NCBI RefSeq assembly: GCF_001659985.1
Contig: NZ_LYCS01000007.1
Coordinates: 1 to 64,000 of the forward strand
DNA length: 64,000 nt
Reading direction: 5' to 3'
Origin: Oceanobacillus sp. Castelsardo
GTDB taxonomy: Bacteria; Bacillota; Bacilli; Bacillales; Amphibacillaceae
Made by a program: the position numbers and the translations under genes. This document shows positions 42,967-52,864 of the stretch, piece after piece. The stretch's first letter is position 1; the number at the start of each line of letters is the position of its first letter. Under the pieces are notes generated by a model. That model was not told the origin of the DNA. It made no database searches and was given only the letters and a program-made list of their open reading frames with translations.

Positions 42967-42989
42967 AAAAAAACTTGGTTTAACCAAGT
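42967..42989 (-). promoter_or_regulatory. terminator-like hairpin in the metS leader
   Basis: ACTTGGTTAAACCAAGT followed by seven T residues on the minus strand, directly before AAGGAGGTAGCAGT and the metS ATG. It looks like an intrinsic terminator in the leader and could act as an attenuator or weaken ribosome access. Confidence 0.45.
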
Positions 42990-43082
42990 ATTCAACAAAT
43001 TCCCACATTTTTCTACAAGGTTCTACTTAAATATTAATAAAATCCACAAAAGTGTCATTTTTAAACTATTACTATTGTAGCT

Positions 43083-43113
43083 ATTATAACGTATTTTGCC
43101 AAATACTGTGCAA
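43083..43113 (-). promoter_or_regulatory. possible metS promoter
   Basis: A perfect TATAAT with TTGCAC 19 bp upstream on the minus strand. The spacer is long and the -35 weak. Apart from this and the two hairpins, 42953-43377 shows no gene; abrB, which is here in B. subtilis, is absent. Confidence 0.4.
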
Positions 43114-43300
43114 TATTAATTATTGACAAAATCAAGCTGAGATAAGCATTTACCATAGCCTTTTTATAAAAGAAAGAGATGAAATCAAATCGTATGTTTG
43201 ACAGATTTCAAGTGATTATAATATTAAATGATTCAAAAAAGGATAATTTCCTACAATTTTCTATTTACAAAGTCTTAAGCCCTTGTTACAATCAATTAAA

Positions 43301-43347
43301 AGCCCAAAGAGAGCTGACGCATGCAAAAGCACGTCAACTCTCTTTTA
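43301..43347 (-). terminator. rsmI terminator
   Basis: The stem AAAGAGAGTTGACG / CGTCAGCTCTCTTT on the minus strand. The tail is GGGCTTTT, less T-rich than usual. Confidence 0.8.
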
Positions 43348-43377
43348 TTTTGGAATAAGAAGGTAACAAATTTAACT

Positions 43378-44253
43378 TCAATCCACATGAACATGATAGG
43401 TTTGGTAGACTTCTCGTTTTGGCATTTTTCTATCAATAGCTACTTGCTTTATAGCCTCTTTAGAAGATAAGTGATTTTCATTGATGTAGTAATCTACATG
43501 TTCCATAACGTTTAAGTCTTTCCACCATAATTCCGTTTCTATCTCTTCTGAATCACTACCAGAGACAACGAGGCAGAACTCCCCTTTTTGTTCATTCTGA
43601 TCTGTCCACTCCATTAATTCTTCTACAGACCCTCTGATGAATTCCTCAAACCGCTTCGTTAATTCCCTAGCAATTACGATTTGTCTATTTCCAAGAACTT
43701 TATTCATGGCAAGTAGGGTTTCTTTAATACGATGTGGTGATTCATAAAATAATAAAGAAGCTTGAATATATTTTAAACGTTCTAATTCTGCTTCCTTATC
43801 CTTTTTCTTTCGAGGCAAAAATCCATAAAAATAGAACGCATTCGTGGAAAGCCCAGAGCCTACTAAAGCACATAGGGCCGCATTTGCTCCTGGTAAAACA
43901 ACTACTTTCAATTCTTCCTCTATTGCCGATGTTACTAATTCATATCCAGGATCTGAAATAGCTGGCATTCCTGCGTCACTTACAATAGCTATCGAGTCAC
44001 CTTTTCTTACCCTTTCTAATAATTGTTCTTCTCTAGAAAGCTTATTATGCTCATGATAACTAATTAGGGGCACGTTTATTTCAAAATAGTTTAAAAGTTT
44101 CTTTGTATTTCTCGTATCTTCTGCTGCAATAATGGATACACTTTTTAACGTATTCAAAGCCCTAAAAGTAATATCTTCTAAATTTCCAATTGGTGTTGGT
44201 ACCACATAAATAGTACCTAAGTTTTCGTCATTAAAGCTCTTTTGAATTTTCAT
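43378..44253 (-). CDS. rsmI: 16S rRNA 2'-O-ribose C1402 methyltransferase
   Basis: SAM-dependent methylase with the tetrapyrrole-methylase fold. The 291-residue protein has GTIYVVPTPIGNLEDITFRAL at the N-terminus, IAAEDTRNTKKLL, IVSDAGMPAISDPG and VVLPGANAALCALVGSGL, all diagnostic of RsmI. It overlaps yazA by 23 bases. The order trmN6-yazA-rsmI is the B. subtilis yabB-yazA-yabC order. Confidence 0.96.
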   Translation of the reverse strand: MKIQKSFNDENLGTIYVVPTPIGNLEDITFRALNTLKSVSIIAAEDTRNTKKLLNYFEINVPLISYHEHNKLSREEQLLERVRKGDSIAIVSDAGMPAISDPGYELVTSAIEEELKVVVLPGANAALCALVGSGLSTNAFYFYGFLPRKKKDKEAELERLKYIQASLLFYESPHRIKETLLAMNKVLGNRQIVIARELTKRFEEFIRGSVEELMEWTDQNEQKGEFCLVVSGSDSEEIETELWWKDLNVMEHVDYYINENHLSSKEAIKQVAIDRKMPKREVYQTYHVHVD

Positions 44254-44524
44254 TTTGAACCACTTCTTTCAACCAATTCTGGATTAGTAATAATTTCCCT
44301 TTTCTTTTTAGTTGTTTTACTTCATACTCTCTTTTTAAAGCTTCTTCTTTCGTCTCAAATTTTTCAATGTATACAACTTGAAAGGGACCTCTACCTCTTG
44401 TATATTTTGCCCCTTTTCCGTCTCTGTGTGCTTTTAAACGGTTCTCTAGATTATTTGTATATCCTGTATATAAGGAATTGTCTTTACATCTCAACATGTA
44501 AACTAAATGTTCCTTATCATCCAT
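44231..44524 (-). CDS. yazA: GIY-YIG domain protein, YazA-like
   Basis: A 97-residue protein with a GIY-YIG nuclease fold: [20 protein letters not shown] (the two Y-Y/Y-G halves), [19 protein letters not shown] and the catalytic-type E in [16 protein letters not shown]. Members of this UPF family are not well characterised. The frame continues to 44566. The ATG at 44524, with GAGG upstream, is chosen and overlaps the trmN6 stop. It is coupled to rsmI on the other side. Confidence 0.92.
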   Translation of the reverse strand: MDDKEHLVYMLRCKDNSLYTGYTNNLENRLKAHRDGKGAKYTRGRGPFQVVYIEKFETKEEALKREYEVKQLKRKGKLLLIQNWLKEVVQNENSKEL

Positions 44525-45257
44525 ATATAATTTCCTCAGCTTCCTTTGTATACGTGCCATCTTCATGATATATATATAACGGTGGCAAAATTTTCAAATC
44601 TGGTTTACCGTCCCGAATTCCTTCTATTAAGAGCATATTTGCTTCTTTACCCATTTTCGGAAAGACTAACTGCATACGTTTTGGTTCAATATTATACTTT
44701 CTAAATAAATTTATAATATCTACAAGTCTTCCTGGCCTGTGAACCATTGCTACTTTCCCCCCTGATTTCACATGTAGTTTACATGCCTTTACAACATCCT
44801 CTAATGTACAATAAACTTCATGTCTTGCGATGGTTAAATATTCATTGTAATTTTGCTCATTACTGGAAGGGGTTTTAAAATAAGGAGGATTACATGTCAC
44901 CACATCATACGTGCTTTGTCCTAAAACATGTTTCATCTCTTTTAAATCACCGTGAACAAGATGTATTTGTTCCTGCAATTTATTCAACTCAATACTTCTC
45001 TCTGCCATACTAAATATACGCTCTTGAATTTCAACACCGGTCATTTCAACTTTTGTTTTTCTCGATAACAATAAAGGAATAACCCCATTACCTGTACATA
45101 AATCTAAAACCTTTCCTCTCCTTTTCGGAACGGAGGCAAAATGCGCAAGTAGTACAGCATCTAAAGAAAAAGCGAAAGCAGTCGCACTTTGAATAATACT
45201 CATACTTTCGTCAGCTAATAAAGAATCTATACGTTCATCACCAAATAATTGTACCAT
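44517..45257 (-). CDS. trmN6: tRNA1(Val) (adenine37-N6)-methyltransferase family protein
   Basis: A 246-residue SAM methyltransferase with [15 protein letters not shown] (SAM binding, about 48-62) and the catalytic CNPPYFK (about 120-126), typical of N6-adenine methylases. It matches B. subtilis YabB, related to TrmN6; the exact RNA target has not been shown here. AGGAG is upstream of the ATG. It opens the run trmN6-yazA-rsmI. Confidence 0.92.
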   Translation of the reverse strand: MVQLFGDERIDSLLADESMSIIQSATAFAFSLDAVLLAHFASVPKRRGKVLDLCTGNGVIPLLLSRKTKVEMTGVEIQERIFSMAERSIELNKLQEQIHLVHGDLKEMKHVLGQSTYDVVTCNPPYFKTPSSNEQNYNEYLTIARHEVYCTLEDVVKACKLHVKSGGKVAMVHRPGRLVDIINLFRKYNIEPKRMQLVFPKMGKEANMLLIEGIRDGKPDLKILPPLYIYHEDGTYTKEAEEIIYG

Positions 45258-45367
45258 CTTTTTCTCCTACCTAATCAAAACTTTAGCCTTTGTCATTTAT
45301 CTTGTCCATATGAAAAGAAAACTGCCTCTATAGAGAGACAGTAATTTTCATGTGTGGCTTTTAAACT

Positions 45368-45724
45368 CTATTTTGTTTTATCAAAGAATTCCAGACAAAA
45401 CATACAATCTTCATTCCTTCTTGGTCTTCCAAATTCTAAATTACAAATATGGAATCCCTCATCATACAGCCTTGCTAAGTTGTCATATCCTTCACTTGGT
45501 AAGTTATCTTTTTTCTTCGTAGACTTCTTTTTATTCGATGATTTTTGTTTGCCCTCTTCTATCGTATCCAAATGGTTTCTTAGATTATGATTTTCCATAG
45601 CAAGTCGATGATTTTCTTCTAGTAATTCACTTAGCTTTTGTTTAAGATCACCAAGTTGCTGATATAATTCTCCAATTTGTTTTTCCATATCAGACACTTG
45701 ATCAAAGATTTGTCGATTCCTCAC
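45368..45724 (-). CDS. yabA: replication initiation control protein YabA
   Basis: A 118-residue negative regulator of replication initiation that binds DnaA and DnaN. The N-terminal half is a leucine-rich coiled coil ([20 protein letters not shown]). The C-terminal half has the zinc-binding H-x-C...C-x2-C site ([19 protein letters not shown]). Two GTG codons compete for the start. The inner one (45724) is the better spaced from GAGGTG and is used. It lies between ricT and trmN6 as in B. subtilis. Confidence 0.94.
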   Translation of the reverse strand: MRNRQIFDQVSDMEKQIGELYQQLGDLKQKLSELLEENHRLAMENHNLRNHLDTIEEGKQKSSNKKKSTKKKDNLPSEGYDNLARLYDEGFHICNLEFGRPRRNEDCMFCLEFFDKTK

Positions 45725-45738
45725 GCCCACTCACCTCG

Positions 45739-46563
45739 TTATCTTTGGCCCTGAGCTAAAATTCCCTCATCAATTAATTCATCTAATGTATATTCAATCA
45801 CTCGTTCTTTTTCTGGGATTTCAATTTGAATTAATTTCTCAAGAATATTTAATCCAACCACTTTCCCTTTTCCATATGGAGTAGTTATAGCTTCCCCTAT
45901 ATCTGGTAATTCGCGCTTGGCACTTTCATATTCATCATTTTCGTACTTTAGACAACACATAAGACGACCACAGAGACCAGAGATTTTAGCTGGGTTTAGA
46001 GATAGATTCTGATCCTTTGCCATTTTAATAGATACTGGTTCAAAGTCTCCTAAAAAGGTTGAACAACAAAGCATTCTTCCGCATGGTCCAATTCCACCAA
46101 GCATTTTTGCCTCGTCCCGAACACCAATTTGTCTTAACTCAATACGGGTTTTGAACATCGCTGCTAAGTCTTTTACTAATTCCCGGAAGTCTACACGACC
46201 ATCGGAGGTAAAGTAAAAGATTATTTTATTACGATCAAACGTATATTCTACCTCTACTAGATTCATATCTAGCTGATGTTCCTTTATTTTTGTAGTACAT
46301 ATATCAAAAGCATTTTTTGCTTCTTCCTGATTTTCTAAAACGGTAAGTTTATCTTTTTCATCCGCTACCCTGATTACTTTTTTCAAAGGCAGAACAACAT
46401 CTTCCTCGTCCACCTGTTTGTTTTGTATGACTACTTTTCCAAACTCAACGCCACGTACCGTTTCCACAATGACGTAATTGTTTAGTGAAATATCTTCACC
46501 ATCAGGGTCAAAGTAATAGATCTTCCCCGCCTTTTTAAAGCGAACACCAATAACTTCTATCAT
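45739..46563 (-). CDS. ricT: RicT (YaaT), PSP1-domain protein of the Y-complex
   Basis: A 274-residue protein with an N-terminal part and a C-terminal PSP1 domain. It works with RicA and RicF in a [4Fe-4S] complex that alters RNase Y action and so affects competence, sporulation and biofilms. Clustered cysteines are visible in GGIGPCGRMLCCSTFLGDF and GLCGRLMCCLKYE. The frame extends to a GTG at 46572, but the ATG at 46563 has GAGGTG at proper distance and gives the family start (MIEVIGVRFKKAGKIYYF). It nearly abuts holB. Confidence 0.94.
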   Translation of the reverse strand: MIEVIGVRFKKAGKIYYFDPDGEDISLNNYVIVETVRGVEFGKVVIQNKQVDEEDVVLPLKKVIRVADEKDKLTVLENQEEAKNAFDICTTKIKEHQLDMNLVEVEYTFDRNKIIFYFTSDGRVDFRELVKDLAAMFKTRIELRQIGVRDEAKMLGGIGPCGRMLCCSTFLGDFEPVSIKMAKDQNLSLNPAKISGLCGRLMCCLKYENDEYESAKRELPDIGEAITTPYGKGKVVGLNILEKLIQIEIPEKERVIEYTLDELIDEGILAQGQR

Positions 46564-46568
46564 TTGTT

Positions 46569-47558
46569 TCACCTCTGTATTTGAAGAACCAATTGTTCAA
46601 ACACCAATGTAGGTTGAACATTTTGCTTCAGTTTTCTTTTAGCTTTTAAAATAGCATTTAAAACATCCATAATTTGCTCTTCAGAAAATGACATTGCTGC
46701 TTTCTCAAGTAAAACATCTGTCGATTGATAGAATGTAGGTTCATTTTCATTGCCGATATGATAATAAAGAATATCTTTAAATGCCAATAATAATAAATCG
46801 AGCGTTCTTTCTTGATCTTTTCTTTCTTTTAAGAGAGGTATCAAATGACTATGGATAAATAAGTAAACATCTTCTGGTTTGGTTGAAAACATTTCAACCA
46901 ATTGTATCACTAACTTCCTAGCTTCGGCAAACCACTCATCATTTGACCATTCAATCGCTTCCTGAAGGTTATTTGTTAAGGCACTAAATAGGATTGCATC
47001 TTGTTTATTTATCCCATTTTCTAGTAGTTTATTTTGAAAGGAAACTGAATTAAGTGGTTTTAAGTCTATAATTTGACAACGAGAACGAATCGTTGGGAGT
47101 ATAGCTTGACTGTTTTCTGTAAGCATAATTGCTGTTGTTTGTCTTGTTGGCTCTTCTAAAAATTTTAAGATTCGATTAGAGGCATTTACAGTAAGCGTAT
47201 CAGCATCTTTTATTACATATACTTTCCGATTAGATTCAAGTCCAGAATATGTAAATTCCTTTTGCAGATTTTCAACCTGCTCCTTTTTTATAGACTTTCC
47301 TTCTGGTTCAATCCAATGAACATCAGGATGGTTATGGGATTCGATTCGTCTACAATTTATACAGTGATTGCACGGTTCTATTCCATTAGGTTCCATACAA
47401 AATAGAACCTTTGTAAGAATAGTAGCGATTTCCTCTTTTCCGGTACCACGTTCGCCATGAATTAAGTACGCATGTGAAACCCGGTCTTTTTTAATACTAT
47501 TTGTTATAACTTTACTCGCCAAAGGCTGTATCTCTGCAATCTCAGACCATGTCTTCAT
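46569..47558 (-). CDS. holB: DNA polymerase III subunit delta'
   Basis: Part of the clamp loader. The 329-residue AAA+ protein has a P-loop-like GERGTGKEEI, a four-cysteine zinc module (C-N-H-C-I-N-C region near residue 63-69), DADTLTVNASNRILKFLEEP and the SRC arginine-finger motif (IRSRCQII). It lacks a strong Walker B DE box, in line with delta'. It is preceded by yaaR and overlaps ricT start codons. Order yaaR-holB-ricT is as in B. subtilis. Confidence 0.95.
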   Translation of the reverse strand: MKTWSEIAEIQPLASKVITNSIKKDRVSHAYLIHGERGTGKEEIATILTKVLFCMEPNGIEPCNHCINCRRIESHNHPDVHWIEPEGKSIKKEQVENLQKEFTYSGLESNRKVYVIKDADTLTVNASNRILKFLEEPTRQTTAIMLTENSQAILPTIRSRCQIIDLKPLNSVSFQNKLLENGINKQDAILFSALTNNLQEAIEWSNDEWFAEARKLVIQLVEMFSTKPEDVYLFIHSHLIPLLKERKDQERTLDLLLLAFKDILYYHIGNENEPTFYQSTDVLLEKAAMSFSEEQIMDVLNAILKAKRKLKQNVQPTLVFEQLVLQIQR

Positions 47559-47663
47559 CCAATATCCGTCCTATCAAATTACAATTATTTCTTAACTAAT
47601 AGGGAAAATTAACTTATTATACCTTATCGCAAAAAGGGTCACATCCGTGAAGCGCCTTTGTTC

Positions 47664-48095
47664 CTATATATATATATTAATCAATAACCCTTTTATTTCC
47701 CCTATTAACCCAAGTATATCAACCGTTTTCTTCTCTTGGCTCATTATTTGCTCGGTTAATTCTATAAGCTTTTCGTCCACTTGTTTGATTAATGTTAAAT
47801 GGTTACTTCCATTTCTATTAAAACTCTGTTCCTTTTTAATACGTAAACCGCCAGATACCGTTTCTCCTAAAAAGGATTTAATCATCTTTTTAAATTTAGC
47901 AAGCTCTTTGAAATTACGGGAACGGGCTAACTTTTCACCTTGTAAGGAAATATTCTTCATCATATTGTCTAGTTCCTGTTTTTTTTGCGATAAATATTGG
48001 GACTGAAGTGAATGTTGGAATGATTTCGTTTCTGTAGGTGCTTGTCTAGCATATGATGTATCTCTTTGCCTATGCACATCATTTATAATTTTCAT
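47664..48095 (-). CDS. yaaR: DUF327 family protein YaaR
   Basis: A 143-residue, helical, charged protein of unknown function. Visible blocks are ELAKFKKMIKSFLGETVSGG and TLIKQVDEKLIELTEQIMSQ. It is a constant companion of darA, tmk and holB in Firmicutes. The ATG follows AAGGGGGCG. The gap to darA is filled by a family-2 repeat. Confidence 0.9.
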   Translation of the reverse strand: MKIINDVHRQRDTSYARQAPTETKSFQHSLQSQYLSQKKQELDNMMKNISLQGEKLARSRNFKELAKFKKMIKSFLGETVSGGLRIKKEQSFNRNGSNHLTLIKQVDEKLIELTEQIMSQEKKTVDILGLIGEIKGLLINIYI

Positions 48096-48118
48096 TTACT
48101 TCGCCCCCTTGAAGAGAT

Positions 48119-48230
48119 TGTTCAAAAGGTCAGGTAAAAATAACACTTCGGCACTAGAGACCTTTTCCTAAGGTTCCGGTACTCAAAGCTTCGCCGACTC
48201 GGTCCTTTTTATCCGCCTTTTGAACATGCA
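48119..48230 (+). repeat. family-2 repeat with TTCAAAAGG inverted ends, copy 2
   Basis: Begins GTTCAAAAGGTCAGGTAAAAATAACACTTCGG and ends TTTTTATCCGCCTTTTGAACATGC. The 9-bp ends TTCAAAAGG / CCTTTTGAA are perfect inverted repeats. The ends match copy 1 (18761-18856) while the middle differs. It lies between darA and yaaR. Confidence 0.75.
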
Positions 48231-48238
48231 CTTATCAT

Positions 48239-48580
<342 letters not shown>

Positions 48581-48666
48581 CTAATTTTATTTAATCAAAT
48601 ACTGATTAATATACATTATGAGATCTTGCATCAAGAGTGACGAATAGAGATTTCGCGCCAATAAGA

Positions 48667-49296
48667 TTATTTTTTAATATTAATAAGAATCTTATTCAAA
48701 ACCTCTTCTTCAACCTGTTCCAATGGTTGGTCTGCATTGATGGATTGAATACGGTTTGGGAACTTATCTAATAGGATTTTGTAACCTTCATACACTTTCT
48801 CATGAAAAGAGACAGTTTCCAGATCCAAACGATTTCTTTCTCTATCTTTATTCGACGCAATACGGCTTAACCCTTTTTTCGGTTCAAGATCAAATAATAT
48901 AGTCAAATTAGGCATCTGATCTTTAATGGCAAATTGATTGATTGCAAATACTTCATCAATTCCAAGCCCTCGTGCATATCCCTGATACGCCAAACTACTA
49001 TCGATAAATCGATCACAAAGAATAATTTTCCCTTGTTCTAATGCTGGGATGACCTTTTCCACTAGATGTTGTCTTCTAGCAGCGGCATATAGCAATGCTT
49101 CTGTTCTTTCTTCCATTTTGGTATTGTTTGTATCAAGAATAACATGACGTATTTGCTCAGCAATTTCAATCCCGCCAGGCTCTCTTGTTGAGATTGCATC
49201 ATACCCTAATGACTTTAATTTCACGAGAGTGTTTTGCATGATCGTTGTTTTTCCTGCACCCTCGACACCTTCAAAAGTAATAAAATATCCGTTCAC
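48667..49296 (-). CDS. tmk: thymidylate kinase
   Basis: Phosphorylates dTMP to dTDP. The 209-residue P-loop kinase has [11 protein letters not shown] (about 8-18), the DRF motif ([13 protein letters not shown]), and a LID-like region with [12 protein letters not shown]. It starts with GTG behind GGAG. Standard length. It follows yaaO. Confidence 0.96.
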   Translation of the reverse strand: MNGYFITFEGVEGAGKTTIMQNTLVKLKSLGYDAISTREPGGIEIAEQIRHVILDTNNTKMEERTEALLYAAARRQHLVEKVIPALEQGKIILCDRFIDSSLAYQGYARGLGIDEVFAINQFAIKDQMPNLTILFDLEPKKGLSRIASNKDRERNRLDLETVSFHEKVYEGYKILLDKFPNRIQSINADQPLEQVEEEVLNKILINIKK

Positions 49297-49318
49297 TTCT
49301 TGTATTAACTCCTTTTAT

Positions 49319-49352
49319 GTCTAGTTCAAGCGCCTAGCAACTAACAAGATTT
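49319..49352 (-). repeat. family-1 repeat, solo end
   Basis: On the minus strand AATCTTGTTAGTTGCTAGGCG matches the right end of family 1 (GTTTGCTAGTTGCTGGGCGCT). It lies between yaaO and tmk and has no partner end. Confidence 0.55.
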
Positions 49353-49358
49353 ACTTAC

Positions 49359-50780
49359 TTATCCTTTATTATATATCTTGATACCTTTTGTTCTTTGTTG
49401 TATGGTAACCCCTTGCTTAAGCAAGTGATTCACAGTCATAGCTTGAGTTTTTGTTATTTTTTCCCCTTTTAAAATAAGTGGAATTCCAGGTGGATATGGA
49501 ATAATCGATTCAGCAGCAATATTCCCTAATCCTCTATCAAGAGCGACATTTGTATATGTTAATTCATTCATTTGTTGATAGGTTAAAGCTAATTCAGAAA
49601 TTGGTTCTGGAAAGAGCTTTGATATATCTATTGTAGCATGGATTATATCTTTTTTTAATCGTTCATTGATTCTTTTTACCGCCTTTTCTAATGGAATAAA
49701 ATGCTCAAACGGTGCTAATCCATGAATGAGTAATAGTTGACGATCTGTCGTTAATTCAGGGTATATATGAAATTCTTCTAACCCTAAGATGATTTGTTGA
49801 ACAGAATAGGACGGTTTTACATGTAAAGTAATTTTTAACATGTCGTCTTTACCAGTTAATGGTAATACATCCAATCCCTCACAACGCCCAAGTATCTCTC
49901 GTACTTTAAAAACGCTACTTATGATTTTTTCTATATCCTTATCTGTTCGTGTAGCTAAATAACTCCTTGCTATATCCAATGATGCCATTAGCGGATAAGA
50001 AGGACTACTAGATTGGAGCATCTGCAAGTAATAGGCAACCTTATCCTTAAGATTAAAAGCACTATTAATATGTAAGTAGGAGGATTGGGTCATGGCGGGA
50101 GCTGTTTTATGTGCAGATTGGACTACGATATCCGCTCCTAACTGAAGGGAAGATGTCGGAAAGGGATCTCCTAAAGAAAAATGTACTCCATGAGCCTCAT
50201 CTACTAAAACAGGAATATGATAATGATGAATGGATTCTATCATTCTCTTAATATCATAAGTTCTTCCAAAGTAATCTGGATACGTAAGAATAACAGCCTT
50301 TGCATCTGAATGTTTCTGAACTGCTGATACTACAGTTTCATAACTCGGTGATGTAAATCGACCAACTTCCTTGTCAAACTCAGGGGCGATGAAAATAGGC
50401 TTTGCACCGCTTAATTCTAATCCATGCATAATGGATTTATGGCTATTACGTTGCACAATGACTTTATCACCTGATTGAACACAGGCCATGATCATTGCCA
50501 AATTACCAGCCGTACTTCCACCAACGAGAAAAAAGGTGTGATTTGACTTAAAAAAATCTGCGGCAAGTTGTTCTGCCTCTTGAATGGCCCCTGTTGGAGC
50601 ATGTAAATCATCCAAACCAGGAAGTTCGGTGACATCTAATTTTAAAACCTGCTGAAAATATGAACTAGCAAACTCTAGAAAAATCTCTCCATTTTTATGG
50701 CCAGGAACATGAAAAGAAGTAGAATGTTTCATTGCAAATTTATCTAATAATGAAAACAAAGGTGTACTGGACTGGTCCAT
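49359..50780 (-). CDS. yaaO: Orn/Lys/Arg decarboxylase family protein, YaaO-like
   Basis: A 473-residue PLP fold-type I enzyme. The N-terminus has SFHVPGHKNG, the PLP region has VDEAHGVHFSLGD, and the Schiff-base lysine is in QSAHKTAPAMTQSS. A short C-terminal domain follows. The family decarboxylates basic amino acids; the B. subtilis relative YaaO has not been assigned a clear substrate. It lies between gin and tmk; xpaC and yaaN are absent. Confidence 0.92.
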   Translation of the reverse strand: MDQSSTPLFSLLDKFAMKHSTSFHVPGHKNGEIFLEFASSYFQQVLKLDVTELPGLDDLHAPTGAIQEAEQLAADFFKSNHTFFLVGGSTAGNLAMIMACVQSGDKVIVQRNSHKSIMHGLELSGAKPIFIAPEFDKEVGRFTSPSYETVVSAVQKHSDAKAVILTYPDYFGRTYDIKRMIESIHHYHIPVLVDEAHGVHFSLGDPFPTSSLQLGADIVVQSAHKTAPAMTQSSYLHINSAFNLKDKVAYYLQMLQSSSPSYPLMASLDIARSYLATRTDKDIEKIISSVFKVREILGRCEGLDVLPLTGKDDMLKITLHVKPSYSVQQIILGLEEFHIYPELTTDRQLLLIHGLAPFEHFIPLEKAVKRINERLKKDIIHATIDISKLFPEPISELALTYQQMNELTYTNVALDRGLGNIAAESIIPYPPGIPLILKGEKITKTQAMTVNHLLKQGVTIQQRTKGIKIYNKG

Positions 50781-50826
50781 TTCTTATCTCCATTCTATTT
50801 TTATTTTAACTATTATAATAAGACAA

Positions 50827-50852
50827 GAAAAAAAGCCTTTGCAAGCAAAGAC
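50827..50852 (-). terminator. gin terminator
   Basis: The stem AGTCTTTGC / GCAAAGGCT followed by a run of T on the minus strand, immediately after gin. Confidence 0.85.
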
Positions 50853-50857
50853 TTGGA

Positions 50858-51049
50858 TTAGGAGTATAATTTCGGTGTACTAATATTTTTCAACTTTTGT
50901 AAATAATATTTATACTTTTCTTCTCTTGGCTCCGTATGAATCATGTTATGTTCACACTCTGAACAGATAAACATGTTGTATAAATGAATCCCAGTCTCTT
51001 TTTCGTCCTCACAAATCCCACAGCATTCAAATAGATTTACTTGTTCCAT
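50858..51049 (-). CDS. gin: sigma-G inhibitor Gin (CsfB)
   Basis: A 63-residue zinc-binding anti-sigma factor that keeps sigma-G (and sigma-E) inactive in the wrong compartment. The cysteines are in ECCGICEDE and MFICSECEHNM. A GTG three codons upstream overlaps the GGAGGTGG binding site, so the ATG at 51049 is preferred. In B. subtilis it is made under sigma-F. It lies upstream of yaaO here. Confidence 0.93.
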   Translation of the reverse strand: MEQVNLFECCGICEDEKETGIHLYNMFICSECEHNMIHTEPREEKYKYYLQKLKNISTPKLYS

Positions 51050-51216
51050 CCTTTCCACCTCCGTTAGTAACTTGGCATTCGCTATTAGATTGGGCAGATG
51101 CCATAGTTGCTCTTATACAGACGGGAAAGATTTTTATACTTTCCTACCTGCTTAAAAATTAGTATCTCCTAATCTAACGGGAAGTATACAAGGAATCTTT
51201 GAAACTTTAATTTCAT

Positions 51217-51480
51217 CTAAATGATAAATAGATGAATGGCGGTTAAGGAAGCTACTCCAAATAAACCTAAAAACCCAGCCACAATAGCGGTATACATATT
51301 GATAGGAATATGTAGACCAATTGCACCGCCAAAGACATTGACAAAAAACAGAAATAAAATGCCAATGCCAATTTTAACAGTAGCCTGTCCAATAAATCTC
51401 ATTGGTTTTATGGGAGCTCCGACAAACAATAAAAGGACGATTAAAGCAACCATAATCGTAATAATGAGTGTTGAACTCAT
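51217..51480 (-). CDS. bofA: pro-sigma-K processing inhibitor BofA
   Basis: An 87-residue membrane protein that, in complex with SpoIVFA, inhibits the SpoIVFB protease until engulfment is complete. Two hydrophobic segments (about 4-22 and 38-60) and a hydrophobic C-terminus (about 66-87) are visible. The conserved NVFGGAIGLHIPIN block is present. The ATG follows GAGGGG. It is downstream of yaaL, as in B. subtilis. Confidence 0.93.
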   Translation of the reverse strand: MSSTLIITIMVALIVLLLFVGAPIKPMRFIGQATVKIGIGILFLFFVNVFGGAIGLHIPINMYTAIVAGFLGLFGVASLTAIHLFII

Positions 51481-51557
51481 AGAAAATCAACCCCTCTTTT
51501 ACCTACATTTATGTTTATCCTATATTTATGACCTTTAAAAGGGAAAAAGAACTAGAT

Positions 51558-51590
51558 TAAAAAAAGACAAGGATTTATCCCTGTCTTAAA
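51558..51590 (-). terminator. terminator downstream of yaaL
   Basis: The stem AAGACAGGG / TCCTTGTCTT and seven T residues on the minus strand, between yaaL and bofA. Confidence 0.9.
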
Positions 51591-51613
51591 GTTATCTCAA
51601 TAATTCTCTTAAT

Positions 51614-51829
51614 CTACTTTAATTTAAGTGCATGCAAATTCCGATGTCTTGCCTCTTTTAATAAAAAGATATACTTTGCTTGGGCAAGTGATTCCTGAAG
51701 ACGGCCAATTTGAGAAGCCTCCACACTATGCTCCATGATGGAACGAATTTGTTTCCATTCCGATTCTAATTGGTATATCGAATGTAATAGTTCTGCGTCG
51801 ACATCTTTTTTCTTTATTTTTTTCCCCAT
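51614..51829 (-). CDS. yaaL: DUF2508 family protein YaaL
   Basis: A 71-residue helical protein without known function (LLHSIYQLESEWKQIRSIMEHS, then LQESLAQAKYIFLLKEARHR). It is a constant neighbour of recR in Bacillaceae. Gap of 75 bases to recR contains GTTAACCGGCTGTAAGACCC, a short element that I recall as common in intergenic regions of related genomes. Confidence 0.88.
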   Translation of the reverse strand: MGKKIKKKDVDAELLHSIYQLESEWKQIRSIMEHSVEASQIGRLQESLAQAKYIFLLKEARHRNLHALKLK

Positions 51830-51903
51830 GATTTCACCTTTTTGAACAATCTTTTTATCGCAGGTTAACCGGCTGTAAGACCCCCACTGATTGAAGTTTC
51901 ACT

Positions 51904-52500
51904 TTATAAGTCCCTTCTACCTTCTAACGCTTTGGACAACGTCACTTCATCCGCATATTCCAAATCTCCACCTACTGGAAGGCCATGTGCAATTCGGGTC
52001 GTGCGAATACCGGATGGTTTCACAAGGCGTGAAATATACATTGCGGTAGCTTCACCTTCTATATTCGGATTCGTTGCAAGTATAATTTCCTCGACCTCCT
52101 CATCCTTTAAGCGTTTCAGTAAATCAGGGACATTAATATCTTCTGGACCAATTCCATCCATTGGGGAAATTGCACCGTGAAGAACATGATATTTACCACG
52201 GAATTCCTTCATCTTTTCCATAGCAATAACATCTTTAGGATCTTGTACAACACAAATAATTGAATTATCTCTAGACGTATCCGAGCAAATTGCACATGGG
52301 TCTTGGTCCGTAATATGACCACAAACCGAGCAGTGCGTTAATTCCCGTTTCGCGTTCACTAGAGCGTTCGCAAAATCCATTACGTCGTCATCTTTCATAT
52401 TGATAACGAAAAAGGCCAGGCGTACAGCTGTTTTTGGCCCTATACCTGGCAATTTGGTAAAACTATCAATTAATTTTGAAATAGGTTCCGGATAATACAT
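51904..52500 (-). CDS. recR: recombination mediator RecR
   Basis: Helps load RecA at gaps, together with RecF and RecO. The 198-residue protein has an N-terminal helix-hairpin-helix ([14 protein letters not shown]), a four-cysteine zinc finger ([17 protein letters not shown], about 56-72), and a Toprim domain ([16 protein letters not shown]). It follows ebfC closely. Standard length and place. Confidence 0.97.
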   Translation of the reverse strand: MYYPEPISKLIDSFTKLPGIGPKTAVRLAFFVINMKDDDVMDFANALVNAKRELTHCSVCGHITDQDPCAICSDTSRDNSIICVVQDPKDVIAMEKMKEFRGKYHVLHGAISPMDGIGPEDINVPDLLKRLKDEEVEEIILATNPNIEGEATAMYISRLVKPSGIRTTRIAHGLPVGGDLEYADEVTLSKALEGRRDL

Positions 52501-52510
52501 GTTGTGCCTC

Positions 52511-52825
52511 CTAGAACATTCCTGGCATATTTAGCCCTTTCGTAAATTGTCCCATTGTTGCATTTGTTTTGTCATCAACTTGTTTTAAAACATCATTTGT
52601 AGCGGCAAGGATTAAATCTTGAAGCATGTCAATATCGTCAGGATCTACAACTTCCTCTTTAATTTGGACATCCGTAATTTCCTTTTTACCATTTGCAATG
52701 ACCGTTACCATTCCGCCACCAGCAGAAGCTTCAAATGTCATTTCAAAGAGTTCATCTTGAGCCTTCATCATTTTCTTTTGCATTTTTTGCATTTGTTTCA
52801 TCATGTTATTCATATTTCCTTTCAT
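52511..52825 (-). CDS. yaaK: YbaB/EbfC family nucleoid-associated protein
   Basis: A 104-residue DNA-binding protein that forms a tweezer-like dimer. The N-terminus is methionine- and lysine-rich ([15 protein letters not shown]). The central domain has [21 protein letters not shown]. It lies between dnaX and recR as almost everywhere in bacteria. The ATG has GAGGAGG upstream. Confidence 0.95.
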   Translation of the reverse strand: MKGNMNNMMKQMQKMQKKMMKAQDELFEMTFEASAGGGMVTVIANGKKEITDVQIKEEVVDPDDIDMLQDLILAATNDVLKQVDDKTNATMGQFTKGLNMPGMF

Positions 52826-52864
52826 GGAAATACCTCCTCTATATTATATATTTATTAGACAAAT

